64,000 nucleotides of DNA from Piscinibacter sp. XHJ-5. Lineage in GTDB: Bacteria; Pseudomonadota; Gammaproteobacteria; Burkholderiales; Burkholderiaceae_C. Under the pieces are notes generated by a model. It did no database searches. It had not been told where the DNA came from and was given only the letters and a program-made list of their open reading frames with translations. This document shows, piece by piece, positions 18,499-26,750 of the stretch; within the stretch, counting starts at the first letter, position 1, and every line of letters starts with the position of its first letter. A program made the position numbers and the translations under genes. The stretch is taken from NCBI RefSeq assembly GCF_029855045.1, contig NZ_CP123228.1, forward strand, positions 372,001 through 436,000, written 5' to 3'.

Positions 18499-18616
18499 GT
18501 GGGTGATTCTGCTGGAAGCCCTGGGCGCGCTCGCACTGCTGGTGCTGATCGTCTGGTGGACCATGTTCTCGGGCCGCCGCGGCGGCGAGCGGCGCAAGCC
18601 CGGCGACGAGGGCTGA
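18497..18616 (+). CDS. 39-residue single-pass membrane protein
   Basis: The product begins MWVILLEALGALALLVLIVW, a strong transmembrane helix, then WTMFSGRRGGE and a charged tail, so it is an N-out/C-in or tail-charged microprotein. It is too short for many gene callers. Its ATG (18497-18499) overlaps the ATG of mltA on the opposite strand. The hydrophobic pattern continues with a positively charged cytoplasmic end, which is more than chance would give outside the mltA antisense region. No strong Shine-Dalgarno precedes it. Similar small proteins near apaG/mltA are familiar to me from Burkholderiales, but function is unknown. Confidence 0.55.
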   Translation: MWVILLEALGALALLVLIVWWTMFSGRRGGERRKPGDEG

Positions 18617-18626
18617 TCCAGGCCGA

Positions 18627-19001
18627 TCAATGCAGCGAGGACGCCAGCGTGAGCCCGAATTCCGCGATCGGCGCCTCGAACGGCCACGCATCCTCGGTCA
18701 TGCAGAAAAAGGTGCCGCGCATGGTGCCGTTGGGTGTGCCCAGGCGCGTCCAGCTGGTGTACTCGAACTGCTCGCCGGGCCGCAGCAGCGGCTGGTGGCC
18801 CACCACCGCGAGGCCACGCACTTCCTCGGTGTGGCCGTTGGCGTCGGTGATGATCCAGTGCCTGGCGATGAGCTGGCCCGTCACCTCGCCGCTGTTGACG
18901 ATGGTCACGGTGTAGGCGAAAGCGTACTGCCCCGCGTCCGGTTGCGATTGCTCGGGCAGCGGACGTGCCGCGACACTGACGGTGAACTGGGGTTGGGCCA
19001 T
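18627..19001 (-). CDS. apaG: ApaG (Co2+/Mg2+ efflux-associated protein)
   Basis: A 124-aa protein of the ApaG/DUF525 immunoglobulin-like fold. Diagnostic stretches are YAFAYTVTIVNSGEVTGQLI, ARHWIITDANG and the GTMRGTFFCMTEDAWPFEAP end. The biochemical role is not settled; mutants in enterobacteria have altered Co2+ resistance and Mg2+ efflux. It is divergent from rpe with a 45-bp gap that must contain both promoters, as in other Burkholderiales. Confidence 0.93.
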   Translation of the reverse strand: MAQPQFTVSVAARPLPEQSQPDAGQYAFAYTVTIVNSGEVTGQLIARHWIITDANGHTEEVRGLAVVGHQPLLRPGEQFEYTSWTRLGTPNGTMRGTFFCMTEDAWPFEAPIAEFGLTLASSLH

Positions 19002-19046
19002 TGATCCATTCTAGGGACCCGATGGGTGCCCTTCTAGAATTCCGTG

Positions 19047-19730
19047 ATGAGCGCCAAGACCTATCGCATTGCCCCCAGCATCCTGTCCGCCGACTTCGCC
19101 CGCCTCGGCGACGAGGTGCGCAGCGTCATCGACGCGGGTGCCGACTGGATCCACTTCGACGTGATGGACAACCACTACGTGCCGAATCTCACCTTCGGTC
19201 CGATGGTCTGCGAGGCACTGCGCCGGCACTCGGTGCGCGCGGATGGCACGCCGGTGCCCATCGACGTGCACCTGATGGTGCAGCCGGTCGACGCGCTGGC
19301 GCAGGCCTTCTGCAAGGCGGGGGCCGACCTCGTCAGCTTCCATCCGGACGCCTCGGCCCACGTCGACCGCACGCTGCAGGTCATCAGGGGTGAAGGGCGC
19401 CAGGCGGGGCTGGTGTTCAACCCGGCAACGCCGCTCGATGTGCTCGAGTGGGTCATCGACAAGGTCGACCTGGTGCTCGTCATGAGCGTGAACCCGGGTT
19501 TCGGCGGACAGAGCTTCATTCCCTCGGCGCTGCGCAAGATCGAGCGGGCGCGTCGTCTCATCGACGCGAGCGGTCGCGACATCCGGCTCGAGGTGGACGG
19601 CGGCATCAAGGTCGACAACATCCGCCAGGTGGCCGATGCCGGCGCCGACACCTTCGTCGCGGGCAGCGCCATCTTCGGCCAGAACGACTACCGGCGTGTG
19701 ATCGACGCGATGCGCGAGCAACTGGCCTGA
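19047..19730 (+). CDS. rpe: Ribulose-phosphate 3-epimerase
   Basis: Interconverts ribulose-5-phosphate and xylulose-5-phosphate (pentose phosphate/Calvin cycle). The 227-aa TIM barrel carries the family blocks [31 protein letters not shown] (metal-binding His and Asp), [16 protein letters not shown] and LEVDGGI near the phosphate site. ATG 19047 is preferred over the GTG one codon upstream because relatives start at this position. In many Burkholderiales rpe is followed by gph and then trpE; here a cytochrome oxidase cluster follows in the opposite direction. Confidence 0.95.
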   Translation: MSAKTYRIAPSILSADFARLGDEVRSVIDAGADWIHFDVMDNHYVPNLTFGPMVCEALRRHSVRADGTPVPIDVHLMVQPVDALAQAFCKAGADLVSFHPDASAHVDRTLQVIRGEGRQAGLVFNPATPLDVLEWVIDKVDLVLVMSVNPGFGGQSFIPSALRKIERARRLIDASGRDIRLEVDGGIKVDNIRQVADAGADTFVAGSAIFGQNDYRRVIDAMREQLA

Positions 19731-19737
19731 TGCCGCT

Positions 19738-20058
19738 TCAGCCGAAGCGGCACGTCGTCGTCAACAGGAACACCGGCACCAGGCTCCACGCGATCCCGAT
19801 TGCCGCGAGCAAGGCGCTGACCGCGCTCACGACGGCCAGCAAGCCCTCGCGGCGCGTCCGGCACGCGCGCACCAGCTGCCACGAAAGCGCGACCAGCGCG
19901 AGCGCGCTGGCCGCCAGCAGCGGCCCACGGACCCACGCCCCGCTCAGGCCCGCATGGCAGGCGGCCGCCACCCACCCATAGCAGAAGGCGAACTGGCCGG
20001 CCCACAGCCACAGCGGCGACGAGCCGCGCAGCACCCCGCGCAGAAGCGGCGAGCGCAT
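19738..20058 (-). CDS. Small membrane protein of the oxidase cluster
   Basis: A 106-aa hydrophobic protein with about three transmembrane helices (LWLWAGQFAFCYGWVAAAC, LLAASALALVALSWQLV, VVSAVSALLAAIGIAWSLVP). Its ATG shares one base with the TGA of the fused oxidase gene (TGATG), implying translational coupling. Position and size suggest a small oxidase subunit (subunit IV-like) or assembly partner, but no family signature is visible. Confidence 0.7.
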   Translation of the reverse strand: MRSPLLRGVLRGSSPLWLWAGQFAFCYGWVAAACHAGLSGAWVRGPLLAASALALVALSWQLVRACRTRREGLLAVVSAVSALLAAIGIAWSLVPVFLLTTTCRFG

Positions 20059-22589
20059 CACGACAGCCACCCCGCGACGGCGTGGGGCCACACGGCGACG
20101 ATGACGCCCTGCGCGCAGGCGTAGGTCCACAGCAGCAGCACGTTGTCGAAGGTCGCGCGCTGGCGCGGCGTCACCAGGCCTTGCCAGATGCGCGCGCCGA
20201 GATAGCCCGCGACCAGCGGCAGCAGGGCGACCTGCCACCCGTGGTAGGCCAGCAGCGCGGCCACCGTCGCGCTCCAGGCCTGCGCCGTCGGCTCCAGTCC
20301 TGCCTGCCGGTGTGCACCGAGCAGCATGCCGAAGGCGACGAGCGCCAGCGCCGTCGCGAGCAGCAGCGGCACGCAATGGCGGCGCGCCAGTGCGCCGCCT
20401 TCGAGGCGCCGTCCGCTCCACCACAGCAGCACGGCACTGGCCACGCCGGCCGCGCTCGACGCTGTCACGGCCGACCACGAGGGCAGCGCCGCCGACGCCG
20501 GCGGACAGACATCGGCGCGCAGCGCCACATGCAGATGCGAGAAGGCGATCGAGGCCAGCACGGTCGCATCGACGACCAGGAAGATCACCGTGGCCCACCA
20601 CGACGGCGCTTGCCGTCCTGCCCCGCCCACCGGCAGCCGCACGCCCGCGGCCACGTCCGCGACGGCCACGCCGGGGCTGCGGTCCGACTGCCACAGCCAC
20701 GCGATGGTCGAGCCGACCGCAACGGCGCCGAAGGCCGTCGCGAGCGCCACCCACTTCACGGTCAACAGCAGGAAGAAGCCCGCGGTGCCGATGCCCGCGA
20801 CCAGCGGCAGCAAGCTGTCGCCCGGCAGCACGGCGACGTGATGCGGCAGTGCCGCCCGCGGCGTGGTCACCAGCGTCTCGCGGCCGCCGGTCGCAGTGCC
20901 GGGCAGCCAGTGCCGGCCCTCGGTCAGCTCGTCGCCCAGCGATGGGTGGCGCCACAGCGGATCGCGCCCGTCGACATCGGGAATGCTGCGCAGCCCGTGC
21001 GCTTCGGTCGGCAGCCATTCGAGCGTCGGCGCACGCCACGGGTTGCCGTGCGGCTGCCGTGGGCGACGCAGGCTCTGGACGAGCGACCAGGTGAACAGCG
21101 CCATGCCCGCGCCGAGCACCGCCGCGCCGATCGACGACAGCAGGTTGGGCCACTCCCACCCGAGCCCGGCCTCGTAGCTGGCCACGCGTCGCGGCATGCC
21201 CAGCAAGCCGGCGATGTGCATCGGAAAGAACGCGAGATGAAACCCGCCGAAGATCAGCGCGAAGGACCAGCGTCCGCGGCGTTCGTCGACGCGGCGTCCG
21301 TTGACCAGCGGGAGCCAGTAGCACAGCGCCGCGAGCACCGGGAACAGCGTGCCGCCGATCAGCACGTAGTGCAGGTGGCCGACGACGAAATAGCTGTCGT
21401 GCGCCTGCCAGTCGAAGGGCAGCACGGCGACCATCACGCCGGTGAGGCCGCCCAGCACGAAGGTGAACAGGAAGCCCAGCACGAACAGCATGGGCGTGTG
21501 CAGCACGATGGTGCCGCGCCACAGCGTGGCGATCCAGGCGAACACCTGCATCGCGGCGGGCACCGCGACCGCCAGGCTCGCTGCCGAGACGAAGCTCATC
21601 GACAGGCTGCCGAGGCCCGCGGTGAACATGTGGTGCGCCCACAGCGCGAAGCTGAAGAAGCCGACGGCCAGCAGTGCCGCGACGATGGCACGATGGCCCG
21701 CCAGCGGCGTGCCGGTGAGCGCCGGAACGATGGCCGACACCATGCCGGCGGCGGGCAGGAAGATGATGTAGACCTCGGGGTGGCCGAAGAACCAGAACAG
21801 GTGCTGCCACAGCAGCGGATCGCCGCCTCGCGCGGCGTCGAAGATGGGCCAGTCGAAGGCGCGCTCCACCTCGAGCAGCGCGGTGCCGGCGATGACGGCG
21901 GGGAAGGCGAACACGATCATCGCGCCGACGATCAGCATCGCCCAGGCATACACCGGCATGCGGCCGAGGCTCATTCCCGGCGCGCGCGTCATCAGGATGC
22001 CGAGGATCAGCTCGATCGCGCCCGCGATCGCGGAGATCTCGATGAAGCCGATGCCCAGCAGCCAGAAGTCGGTGTTGAGTCCGGGCGAGTGCACGCGACC
22101 GGTGAGCGGCGGGTACATGAACCATCCACCGTCCGGCGCGAGCCCGACGAACAGGGTGCAGAAGAACGCCAGCCCGCCGATCGCGTACGCCCAGTACGCA
22201 TAGGCCGACAGGCGCGGGAACGGCAGGTCGCGTGCGCCCAGCATGTTGGGCAGCACATAGACCGCGATCGCTTCGACGACCGGCACGGCGAAGAGGAACA
22301 TCATCACCGTGCCGTGCATCGTGAACACCTGGTTGTAGGTGGCCGCCGACAGCAGCGTGCTGCCCGGCACCGCGAGCTGGGCGCGCATCAGCAGTCCGAG
22401 CGCGCCGGCCAGCAGCAGGAACAGCAGCGCCGTGCCGATGTACAGCAGGCCGATGCTCGTGTTGTCGACCGCGCCCAGCCGCCGCCAGCCGCGCGGACGT
22501 CGCCAGGCCTCGCGCAGCCGCTGCAGCTCGATGCCGGGTCGCGGCAGCGGATTCGGCAGGCGGCGCTCGGGTGCGGCACCGGTGCTCAT
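20058..22589 (-). CDS. ctaD: Cytochrome c oxidase, fused subunits I and III (caa3 type)
   Basis: An 843-aa heme-copper oxidase core. Residues about 40-560 are subunit I, with heme-a ligand TMHGTVMMFLF, the CuB/Tyr cross-link motif GHPEVYIIFLP, the CuB pair WAHHMFTAGL and the heme ligands in FVVGHLHYVL. After a linker, residues about 620-843 supply subunit III-like helices ending FDNVLLLWTYACAQGVIVAV. Such I+III fusions are known in caa3 oxidases (for example Thermus). MSTGAAPERRL at 22589 begins 7 nt after the CoxB stop. It reduces O2 to water and pumps protons in the inner membrane. Confidence 0.92.
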   Translation of the reverse strand: MSTGAAPERRLPNPLPRPGIELQRLREAWRRPRGWRRLGAVDNTSIGLLYIGTALLFLLLAGALGLLMRAQLAVPGSTLLSAATYNQVFTMHGTVMMFLFAVPVVEAIAVYVLPNMLGARDLPFPRLSAYAYWAYAIGGLAFFCTLFVGLAPDGGWFMYPPLTGRVHSPGLNTDFWLLGIGFIEISAIAGAIELILGILMTRAPGMSLGRMPVYAWAMLIVGAMIVFAFPAVIAGTALLEVERAFDWPIFDAARGGDPLLWQHLFWFFGHPEVYIIFLPAAGMVSAIVPALTGTPLAGHRAIVAALLAVGFFSFALWAHHMFTAGLGSLSMSFVSAASLAVAVPAAMQVFAWIATLWRGTIVLHTPMLFVLGFLFTFVLGGLTGVMVAVLPFDWQAHDSYFVVGHLHYVLIGGTLFPVLAALCYWLPLVNGRRVDERRGRWSFALIFGGFHLAFFPMHIAGLLGMPRRVASYEAGLGWEWPNLLSSIGAAVLGAGMALFTWSLVQSLRRPRQPHGNPWRAPTLEWLPTEAHGLRSIPDVDGRDPLWRHPSLGDELTEGRHWLPGTATGGRETLVTTPRAALPHHVAVLPGDSLLPLVAGIGTAGFFLLLTVKWVALATAFGAVAVGSTIAWLWQSDRSPGVAVADVAAGVRLPVGGAGRQAPSWWATVIFLVVDATVLASIAFSHLHVALRADVCPPASAALPSWSAVTASSAAGVASAVLLWWSGRRLEGGALARRHCVPLLLATALALVAFGMLLGAHRQAGLEPTAQAWSATVAALLAYHGWQVALLPLVAGYLGARIWQGLVTPRQRATFDNVLLLWTYACAQGVIVAVWPHAVAGWLS

Positions 22590-22596
22590 CGGCGTG

Positions 22597-23538
22597 TCAC
22601 TGCAACTGCCCCAGGTAGTCCGCCAGCGCGGCCCGCGTGGGCGCGTCGAGGTGGCCGAAAGACGGCATGCGCGCGCCGGGCTTGAGCTGTTGCACGTCGG
22701 CAATCCAGCGCGCCAGGGCGCCCGCGTCGTTGCGCAGCACGCCCGCGCCGAGGAACAGCCGGCCGCCCACGTGCGTGAGGTCGGGGCCGCCGATGCCGCT
22801 TTCCGACACGCCGCGCAGCGGATGGCAGGCCGCGCAGCCGCCGTCGAGGAAGGCGCGCCGGCCGCGTTCCTGCGCTGCGTCGCGCGGTGCGGCGGCGGGC
22901 CGCGCTTCGCGCGCGAGCCAGGCGTCGAATTCGGCCGGCGGGAGCGCGATGACGTGCAGCGCCATGCGGGAGTGCTGCTCGCCGCAGAACTCGGCGCACT
23001 CCCCGCGCTGCACGCCGGCGCGGCTGGCGGTGATCATCAGCCTGTTCGTGCGGCCCGGCACCAGGTCCATCTTGCCGCCCAGCGTCGGGACCCACACGCT
23101 GTGGATCACGTCGGCCGACGTCAGTGCGAGCCGCGCCGCGCGCCCGACCGGCAGGCGCAGCTCGTTGGCGAGGGCGATCTCGCGCCCGCTGACAGGATCG
23201 CGGTAGTGGACCTCCCACCACCACAGGTGCCCGGTGACGGCGATGACCAGGGGCGCGTCCACCGGGGCCTCGTCCAGTCCGCGCGTGCGCCAGGTGCTGT
23301 AGAGCAGCAGCGCGCTCAGCACGACCACCGGAAGCGCGATGCCGCCCCCCAGCACCCACCACGCGGTCGGGATGGCGGGCTTGCGTCGGGCGAAGCTCGC
23401 CGCGACGAGCGCCATCGTCAGCACGAAGATCACCGATGCGCCGACGATCAGCACCCAGCTGACCTCGGCGAGTGCATCGGCCTGCACGCCGGCGGGCGAC
23501 AGCACCGACGGCGGCTCGACGACCGACGCGGCGCTCAT
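22597..23538 (-). CDS. coxB: Cytochrome c oxidase subunit II with C-terminal heme c (caa3 type)
   Basis: A 313-aa subunit with two transmembrane helices (residues 26-48 and 61-80) and a periplasmic cupredoxin domain. All CuA ligands are present: H146 (DVIHSVWVP), C181, C185, H189 and M192 in ECAEFCGEQHSRM. A fused cytochrome c domain follows, with CAACH at 235-239 and a likely axial Met in ARMPSFG. This makes it a caa3-type electron entry. The ATG overlaps the stop of the upstream cytochrome c gene (ATGA). Confidence 0.93.
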   Translation of the reverse strand: MSAASVVEPPSVLSPAGVQADALAEVSWVLIVGASVIFVLTMALVAASFARRKPAIPTAWWVLGGGIALPVVVLSALLLYSTWRTRGLDEAPVDAPLVIAVTGHLWWWEVHYRDPVSGREIALANELRLPVGRAARLALTSADVIHSVWVPTLGGKMDLVPGRTNRLMITASRAGVQRGECAEFCGEQHSRMALHVIALPPAEFDAWLAREARPAAAPRDAAQERGRRAFLDGGCAACHPLRGVSESGIGGPDLTHVGGRLFLGAGVLRNDAGALARWIADVQQLKPGARMPSFGHLDAPTRAALADYLGQLQ

Positions 23539-23954
23539 CGCAAGGACAGGAGATAGGCGGCGATGTCGCGCGCATCGCCGGGCGACACGCCGAGCTTGGG
23601 CATCGTCGTGCCGGGCACGGCCGCCGCCGGGTCCTGCAGCCAGCGTTGCAGCGCCTGCGGGCCATTGGGCAGCTGGCCCGCGATGTAGCTGCGGCGCGCG
23701 AACTGCGCAAGCGAGGGCCCGATGCGGCCTTCGGCGGCAGGGACGTCCGGGATGGTGTGGCACCGGCCGCACTGGTACTGCGCCATGAGGTCGCGGCCGC
23801 GATCACGATCGCCCTGGGGCACCGTGGTGAAGCGCGCGTCGGGCGGCGACGCCGGCTGGCAGCCGGCCACGGTGACCATCACGGCAAGGGCCGCCGCAAG
23901 CGTGGGCACGCCGCGTGCTGGGCGAAAACAGGCGGACGCGCGCAGGCGAGTCAT
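23535..23954 (-). CDS. Monoheme cytochrome c lipoprotein
   Basis: A 139-aa precursor with an N-terminal signal, probable lipobox ending at Cys32 (VTVAGC), and a class I cytochrome c domain with CGRCH at 62-66 and a distal Met in TTMPKLGVSP. It is the first gene of the caa3 operon and overlaps coxB by four bases, so it is likely the membrane-tethered electron donor to the oxidase. The promoter must lie in the 21 bp to the divergent di-heme cytochrome gene or inside it. Confidence 0.88.
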   Translation of the reverse strand: MTRLRASACFRPARGVPTLAAALAVMVTVAGCQPASPPDARFTTVPQGDRDRGRDLMAQYQCGRCHTIPDVPAAEGRIGPSLAQFARRSYIAGQLPNGPQALQRWLQDPAAAVPGTTMPKLGVSPGDARDIAAYLLSLR

Positions 23955-23975
23955 GGTGACTTGGGATCAAGAAAC

Positions 23976-24869
23976 ATGCCCGGCTCGGTCCGCATGAAGA
24001 CCGTGCTCGCGACGCTGCTGATCGCCGCGCTGCTGGCGCTCGCAGGCATGGCCGTGTTCATCGCCGGCGGCTTCTACGACATCTCGGCGACCGAGCCGCA
24101 CACGCCGCCGGTCCATGCGCTGCTCGAGGCCACGATGCGCCGCTCGGTCAAGGTGCGTGCGGCCGACATCGTGACGCCGCCGCTCGGCGATGCCGCGACG
24201 GTCGAGCGTGGCGCCGCCTGCTACCGCGACCACTGCCTGCAATGCCATGGCGGCCCCGGCGTGCCGCACGGCGACATCGCCAAGGGGCTGCAGCCGCTGC
24301 CGGATCCGCTCGCGGGCGCGGTGCGCCAGTGGCGGCCGCGCGAGCTGTACTGGATCGTGCGGCATGGCATCAAGATGAGCGGCATGCCGGCCTGGGAGAC
24401 CCGCCTGCCCGACGCCGATCTGTGGGCGGTGGTCGCCTTCCTCGATCGCCTGCCGGAGCTGTCGCCTGCGGCCTTCACCGAGACCCTGGCCGCAACGCGC
24501 GGCGCTCGCTGCCTCAGCGCGTCGCAGGGCTGCGAAAGCCCGGGCTGCCGGCCCATCGAAACCGCCGACACCCATCCGCTGCAGCATCGCGATGCGCAGG
24601 AGCGGGCGAAGCTGCTGCTGCGCCAGTACGCCTGTCCTGCCTGTCACATGATCCCCGGCATCGTGGGGGCGCAAACGCATGTGGGACCGCCGCTCGCGGG
24701 ACTGGGACGGCGCGAGCGCATTGCCGGCAAGCTGCCCAACGACGCCGACAACCTCGTGCGCTGGATCCGCTCGCCGCAGAGCGTGGATCCGTCGACCGCG
24801 ATGCCCGACATGGGCGTCACCGAAGCGCATGCGCGCCAGATGGCCGCCTACCTCGAGTCGCTGCGCTGA
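23976..24869 (+). CDS. Membrane-anchored di-heme cytochrome c
   Basis: About 297 aa with an uncleaved or slow-cleaved N-terminal helix (residues 8-31) and two cytochrome c domains: CLQCH at 87-91 with Met in MSGMPAWE, and CPACH at 220-224 with Met in TAMPDMGV. Between them is an unusual Cys cluster, CLSASQGCESPGC. ATG 23976 is used; 23994 (MKTVLATL) is an equally possible start. It is divergent from the caa3 oxidase operon and likely feeds electrons to it or links another dehydrogenase. Confidence 0.87.
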   Translation: MPGSVRMKTVLATLLIAALLALAGMAVFIAGGFYDISATEPHTPPVHALLEATMRRSVKVRAADIVTPPLGDAATVERGAACYRDHCLQCHGGPGVPHGDIAKGLQPLPDPLAGAVRQWRPRELYWIVRHGIKMSGMPAWETRLPDADLWAVVAFLDRLPELSPAAFTETLAATRGARCLSASQGCESPGCRPIETADTHPLQHRDAQERAKLLLRQYACPACHMIPGIVGAQTHVGPPLAGLGRRERIAGKLPNDADNLVRWIRSPQSVDPSTAMPDMGVTEAHARQMAAYLESLR

Positions 24870-24957
24870 AGGCGGCCCGGCTTTGCGGCAAGTTCTTCCA
24901 GCATCCGGGACGGGAACCTACACTCGTCCTCCCTCGTCATGCAAGTCGTCCTCGCCG

Positions 24958-25380
24958 GTGCCTGAAGCCATCACCCTCGCGGCCCTGCAAGCCATCCTGG
25001 ATCCGCTGCTGCCGGGCCTTCTCGGCGTGCGCCTGCTCGAAGCCCAGGCCGATCGTGTCGTCGCCGAGCTCGAGGTGCGCCCCGAGCTGTGCACCACCGG
25101 CGGCGTGATGCACGGCGGCGCATTCATGGCCTTCGCCGACACGCTCGGCGCGGTGGGGACCTTTCTCAACCTGCCGCCGGGCCATCGCACGACCACCACG
25201 GACTCGAGCACCAAGTTCATCGCGGCCGCCCCCGTCCATGGCAAGGTGATCGGCGAAGCGGTCGCCCTGCATCGAGGGCGCACGACCCATGTGTGGCAGA
25301 CCTCGGTCCGGCGCGCCGACGCGAAGCTGTGCGCCGTCGTCATCCAGACGCAGCTCGTCATCCCGGGAGACCCGCATTGA
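24958..25380 (+). CDS. PaaI-family hotdog-fold thioesterase
   Basis: A 140-aa hotdog protein with the PaaI/4HBT signature GGVMHGGAFMAFADTLGAVG, where the Asp in FADTLG is the usual catalytic acid, and the second-strand block TTTTDSSTKFIAAA. It hydrolyses acyl- or aryl-CoA thioesters; the substrate is unknown. The only plausible initiator in frame is GTG 24958; no strong Shine-Dalgarno is seen. Its stop overlaps the TTG start of the next gene. Confidence 0.8.
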   Translation: MPEAITLAALQAILDPLLPGLLGVRLLEAQADRVVAELEVRPELCTTGGVMHGGAFMAFADTLGAVGTFLNLPPGHRTTTTDSSTKFIAAAPVHGKVIGEAVALHRGRTTHVWQTSVRRADAKLCAVVIQTQLVIPGDPH

Positions 25381-25949
25381 GCACGCCTTCGCTCGAGATC
25401 CATCCGTTGTCGCCCGCGCGGCTGCCCGATTTCCTGCACTTCTTCGACGGCGAAGCCTTCGTCGACAACCCGCGCTGGTCGTTCTGCTATTGCCAGTGCT
25501 TCTACGAGGACCACACGCGCATCGTGTGGAAGGACCGCACCGCCGGGCAGAACCGCGCCGCCGCCTGCGAGCGGGTGGCCGATGGCCGGATGCAGGGCTA
25601 CCTCGCGTACGTGGATGGCCGGGTCGCCGGGTGGTGCAACGCCGCGCCGCGCCGGCTCATCCGTGCCCTCGACGACGAACCGATCGCCGACGCCGATGAG
25701 GTCGGCGCCATCATCTGCTTCCTGGTCGCACCGCCGTATCGCGGGCGAGGCGTGTCCACTGCGCTGCTGGCCGCTGCCTGCGAGGGGCTGCGCGCGCAAG
25801 GGCTGCGCATCGCCGAAGCCAATCCGCGGCCGAATGCCGCCACGCCGGCGGACAACCACTTCGGCCCGTTGTCGATGTACCTCGCCGCCGGCTTCACGGT
25901 GCACCGCACCGACAGCGACGGCAGCGTGTTCGTGCGCAAGGTGCTGTAG
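25377..25949 (+). CDS. GNAT-family N-acetyltransferase (TTG start)
   Basis: A 190-aa acetyltransferase. The acetyl-CoA P-loop is CFLVAPPYRGRGVSTALLAA (residues about 114-133), and the C-terminal LSMYLAAGF is the usual last strand-helix. The first third has an unusual aromatic/Cys-rich patch, SFCYCQCFYEDH, seen in a subgroup of GNATs of unknown substrate. No ATG or GTG exists at the 5' end; TTG 25377 is chosen because GGGAG lies 7-8 nt before it and it overlaps the thioesterase stop as TTGA. Confidence 0.78.
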   Translation: MSTPSLEIHPLSPARLPDFLHFFDGEAFVDNPRWSFCYCQCFYEDHTRIVWKDRTAGQNRAAACERVADGRMQGYLAYVDGRVAGWCNAAPRRLIRALDDEPIADADEVGAIICFLVAPPYRGRGVSTALLAAACEGLRAQGLRIAEANPRPNAATPADNHFGPLSMYLAAGFTVHRTDSDGSVFVRKVL

Positions 25950-25954
25950 GCGGC

Positions 25955-26356
25955 ATGCGGCGCTTCGTCCTCCTGGCCGCATGCACCGCGCTCGCCGGCT
26001 GTGCGTCCGCGCCGCCTGTCCCGTGCCGCGCCGGCGAGCAGCCGGCCGCATCGGACCTGCTGTATTTCGGCACCGCGAGGCCCCGCGGCGTGGTGTCGGC
26101 GCAGGAGTGGCAGCAGTTCCTCGAGCGCAGCGTCACGCCCCGCTTCCCGCAGGGCTTGAGCGTGTGGCCGGCTGCGGGGCAATGGCGCGGCGCCGACGGC
26201 CAGGTCGTGCGCGAGGGCTCGCATGTCCTGAATCTCGTACACCCGGACGACGAGGCCAGCGAGAAGGCGGTGCAGGAAATCGTGAGCGCCTACAAGGCGC
26301 AGTTCGAGCAGGAGGCCGTGCTGCGCGTCCGATCGCGCGCGTGCAGCTCCTTGTAG
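25955..26356 (+). CDS. DUF3574 lipoprotein
   Basis: A 133-aa precursor with a lipoprotein signal ending LAGC (Cys16) and a DUF3574 domain: LLYFGTARPRGVVSAQEWQQ, then TPRFPQGLSVWPAAGQW. The domain is widespread in Proteobacteria and has no known function. It is the last gene of a short rightward group and converges with the DUF3037 gene 1 bp away. Confidence 0.82.
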   Translation: MRRFVLLAACTALAGCASAPPVPCRAGEQPAASDLLYFGTARPRGVVSAQEWQQFLERSVTPRFPQGLSVWPAAGQWRGADGQVVREGSHVLNLVHPDDEASEKAVQEIVSAYKAQFEQEAVLRVRSRACSSL

Positions 26357-26357
26357 G

Positions 26358-26750
26358 CTACGCAGGCCGGCGCACCACCCGCTGCAGCAGCCGCTGCGCC
26401 GCCATCTCGAGGTCGTCCGCCCGTCCCGTGTGCACCGGCGAGGTCTGGATGCTGGTGCTGCGCGGCGCGACCAGCCAGTCGAAGCGCTCTCGCAACGACA
26501 GCCGGCCGACGGGGCCGGCGCGCTCGCCGCCTTCGCAGATCAGCGGCAGTGTTGCGAGCGTCGTGCGGATGGCTTCCAGGTCGGCGGCGGGATCCAGCGC
26601 CAGCAGCCGTGCCTCGTCGAGCTCGATGCTTGCCTTCAGAAAGCCGGCCCGGGCGCACGACACGATGACGCCGGCGTTGATGAACTCGCCGCGGTCGACC
26701 CGCGGGACCACCCGCACGATGGCGTAGTCATACAGATGCGGACTGGGCAC
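26358..26750 (-). CDS. DUF3037 protein
   Basis: A 130-aa protein starting PSPHLYDYAIVRVVPRVDRG after an initiator GTG at 26750, with the DUF3037 core FINAGVIVSC. GTG is supported by GGAGG 6 nt upstream; the start lies inside the end of the HipA-like kinase gene (23-bp overlap), so translation is probably coupled. DUF3037 genes are frequently paired with short HipA-like kinases; the function is unknown. Confidence 0.8.
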   Translation of the reverse strand: MPSPHLYDYAIVRVVPRVDRGEFINAGVIVSCARAGFLKASIELDEARLLALDPAADLEAIRTTLATLPLICEGGERAGPVGRLSLRERFDWLVAPRSTSIQTSPVHTGRADDLEMAAQRLLQRVVRRPA

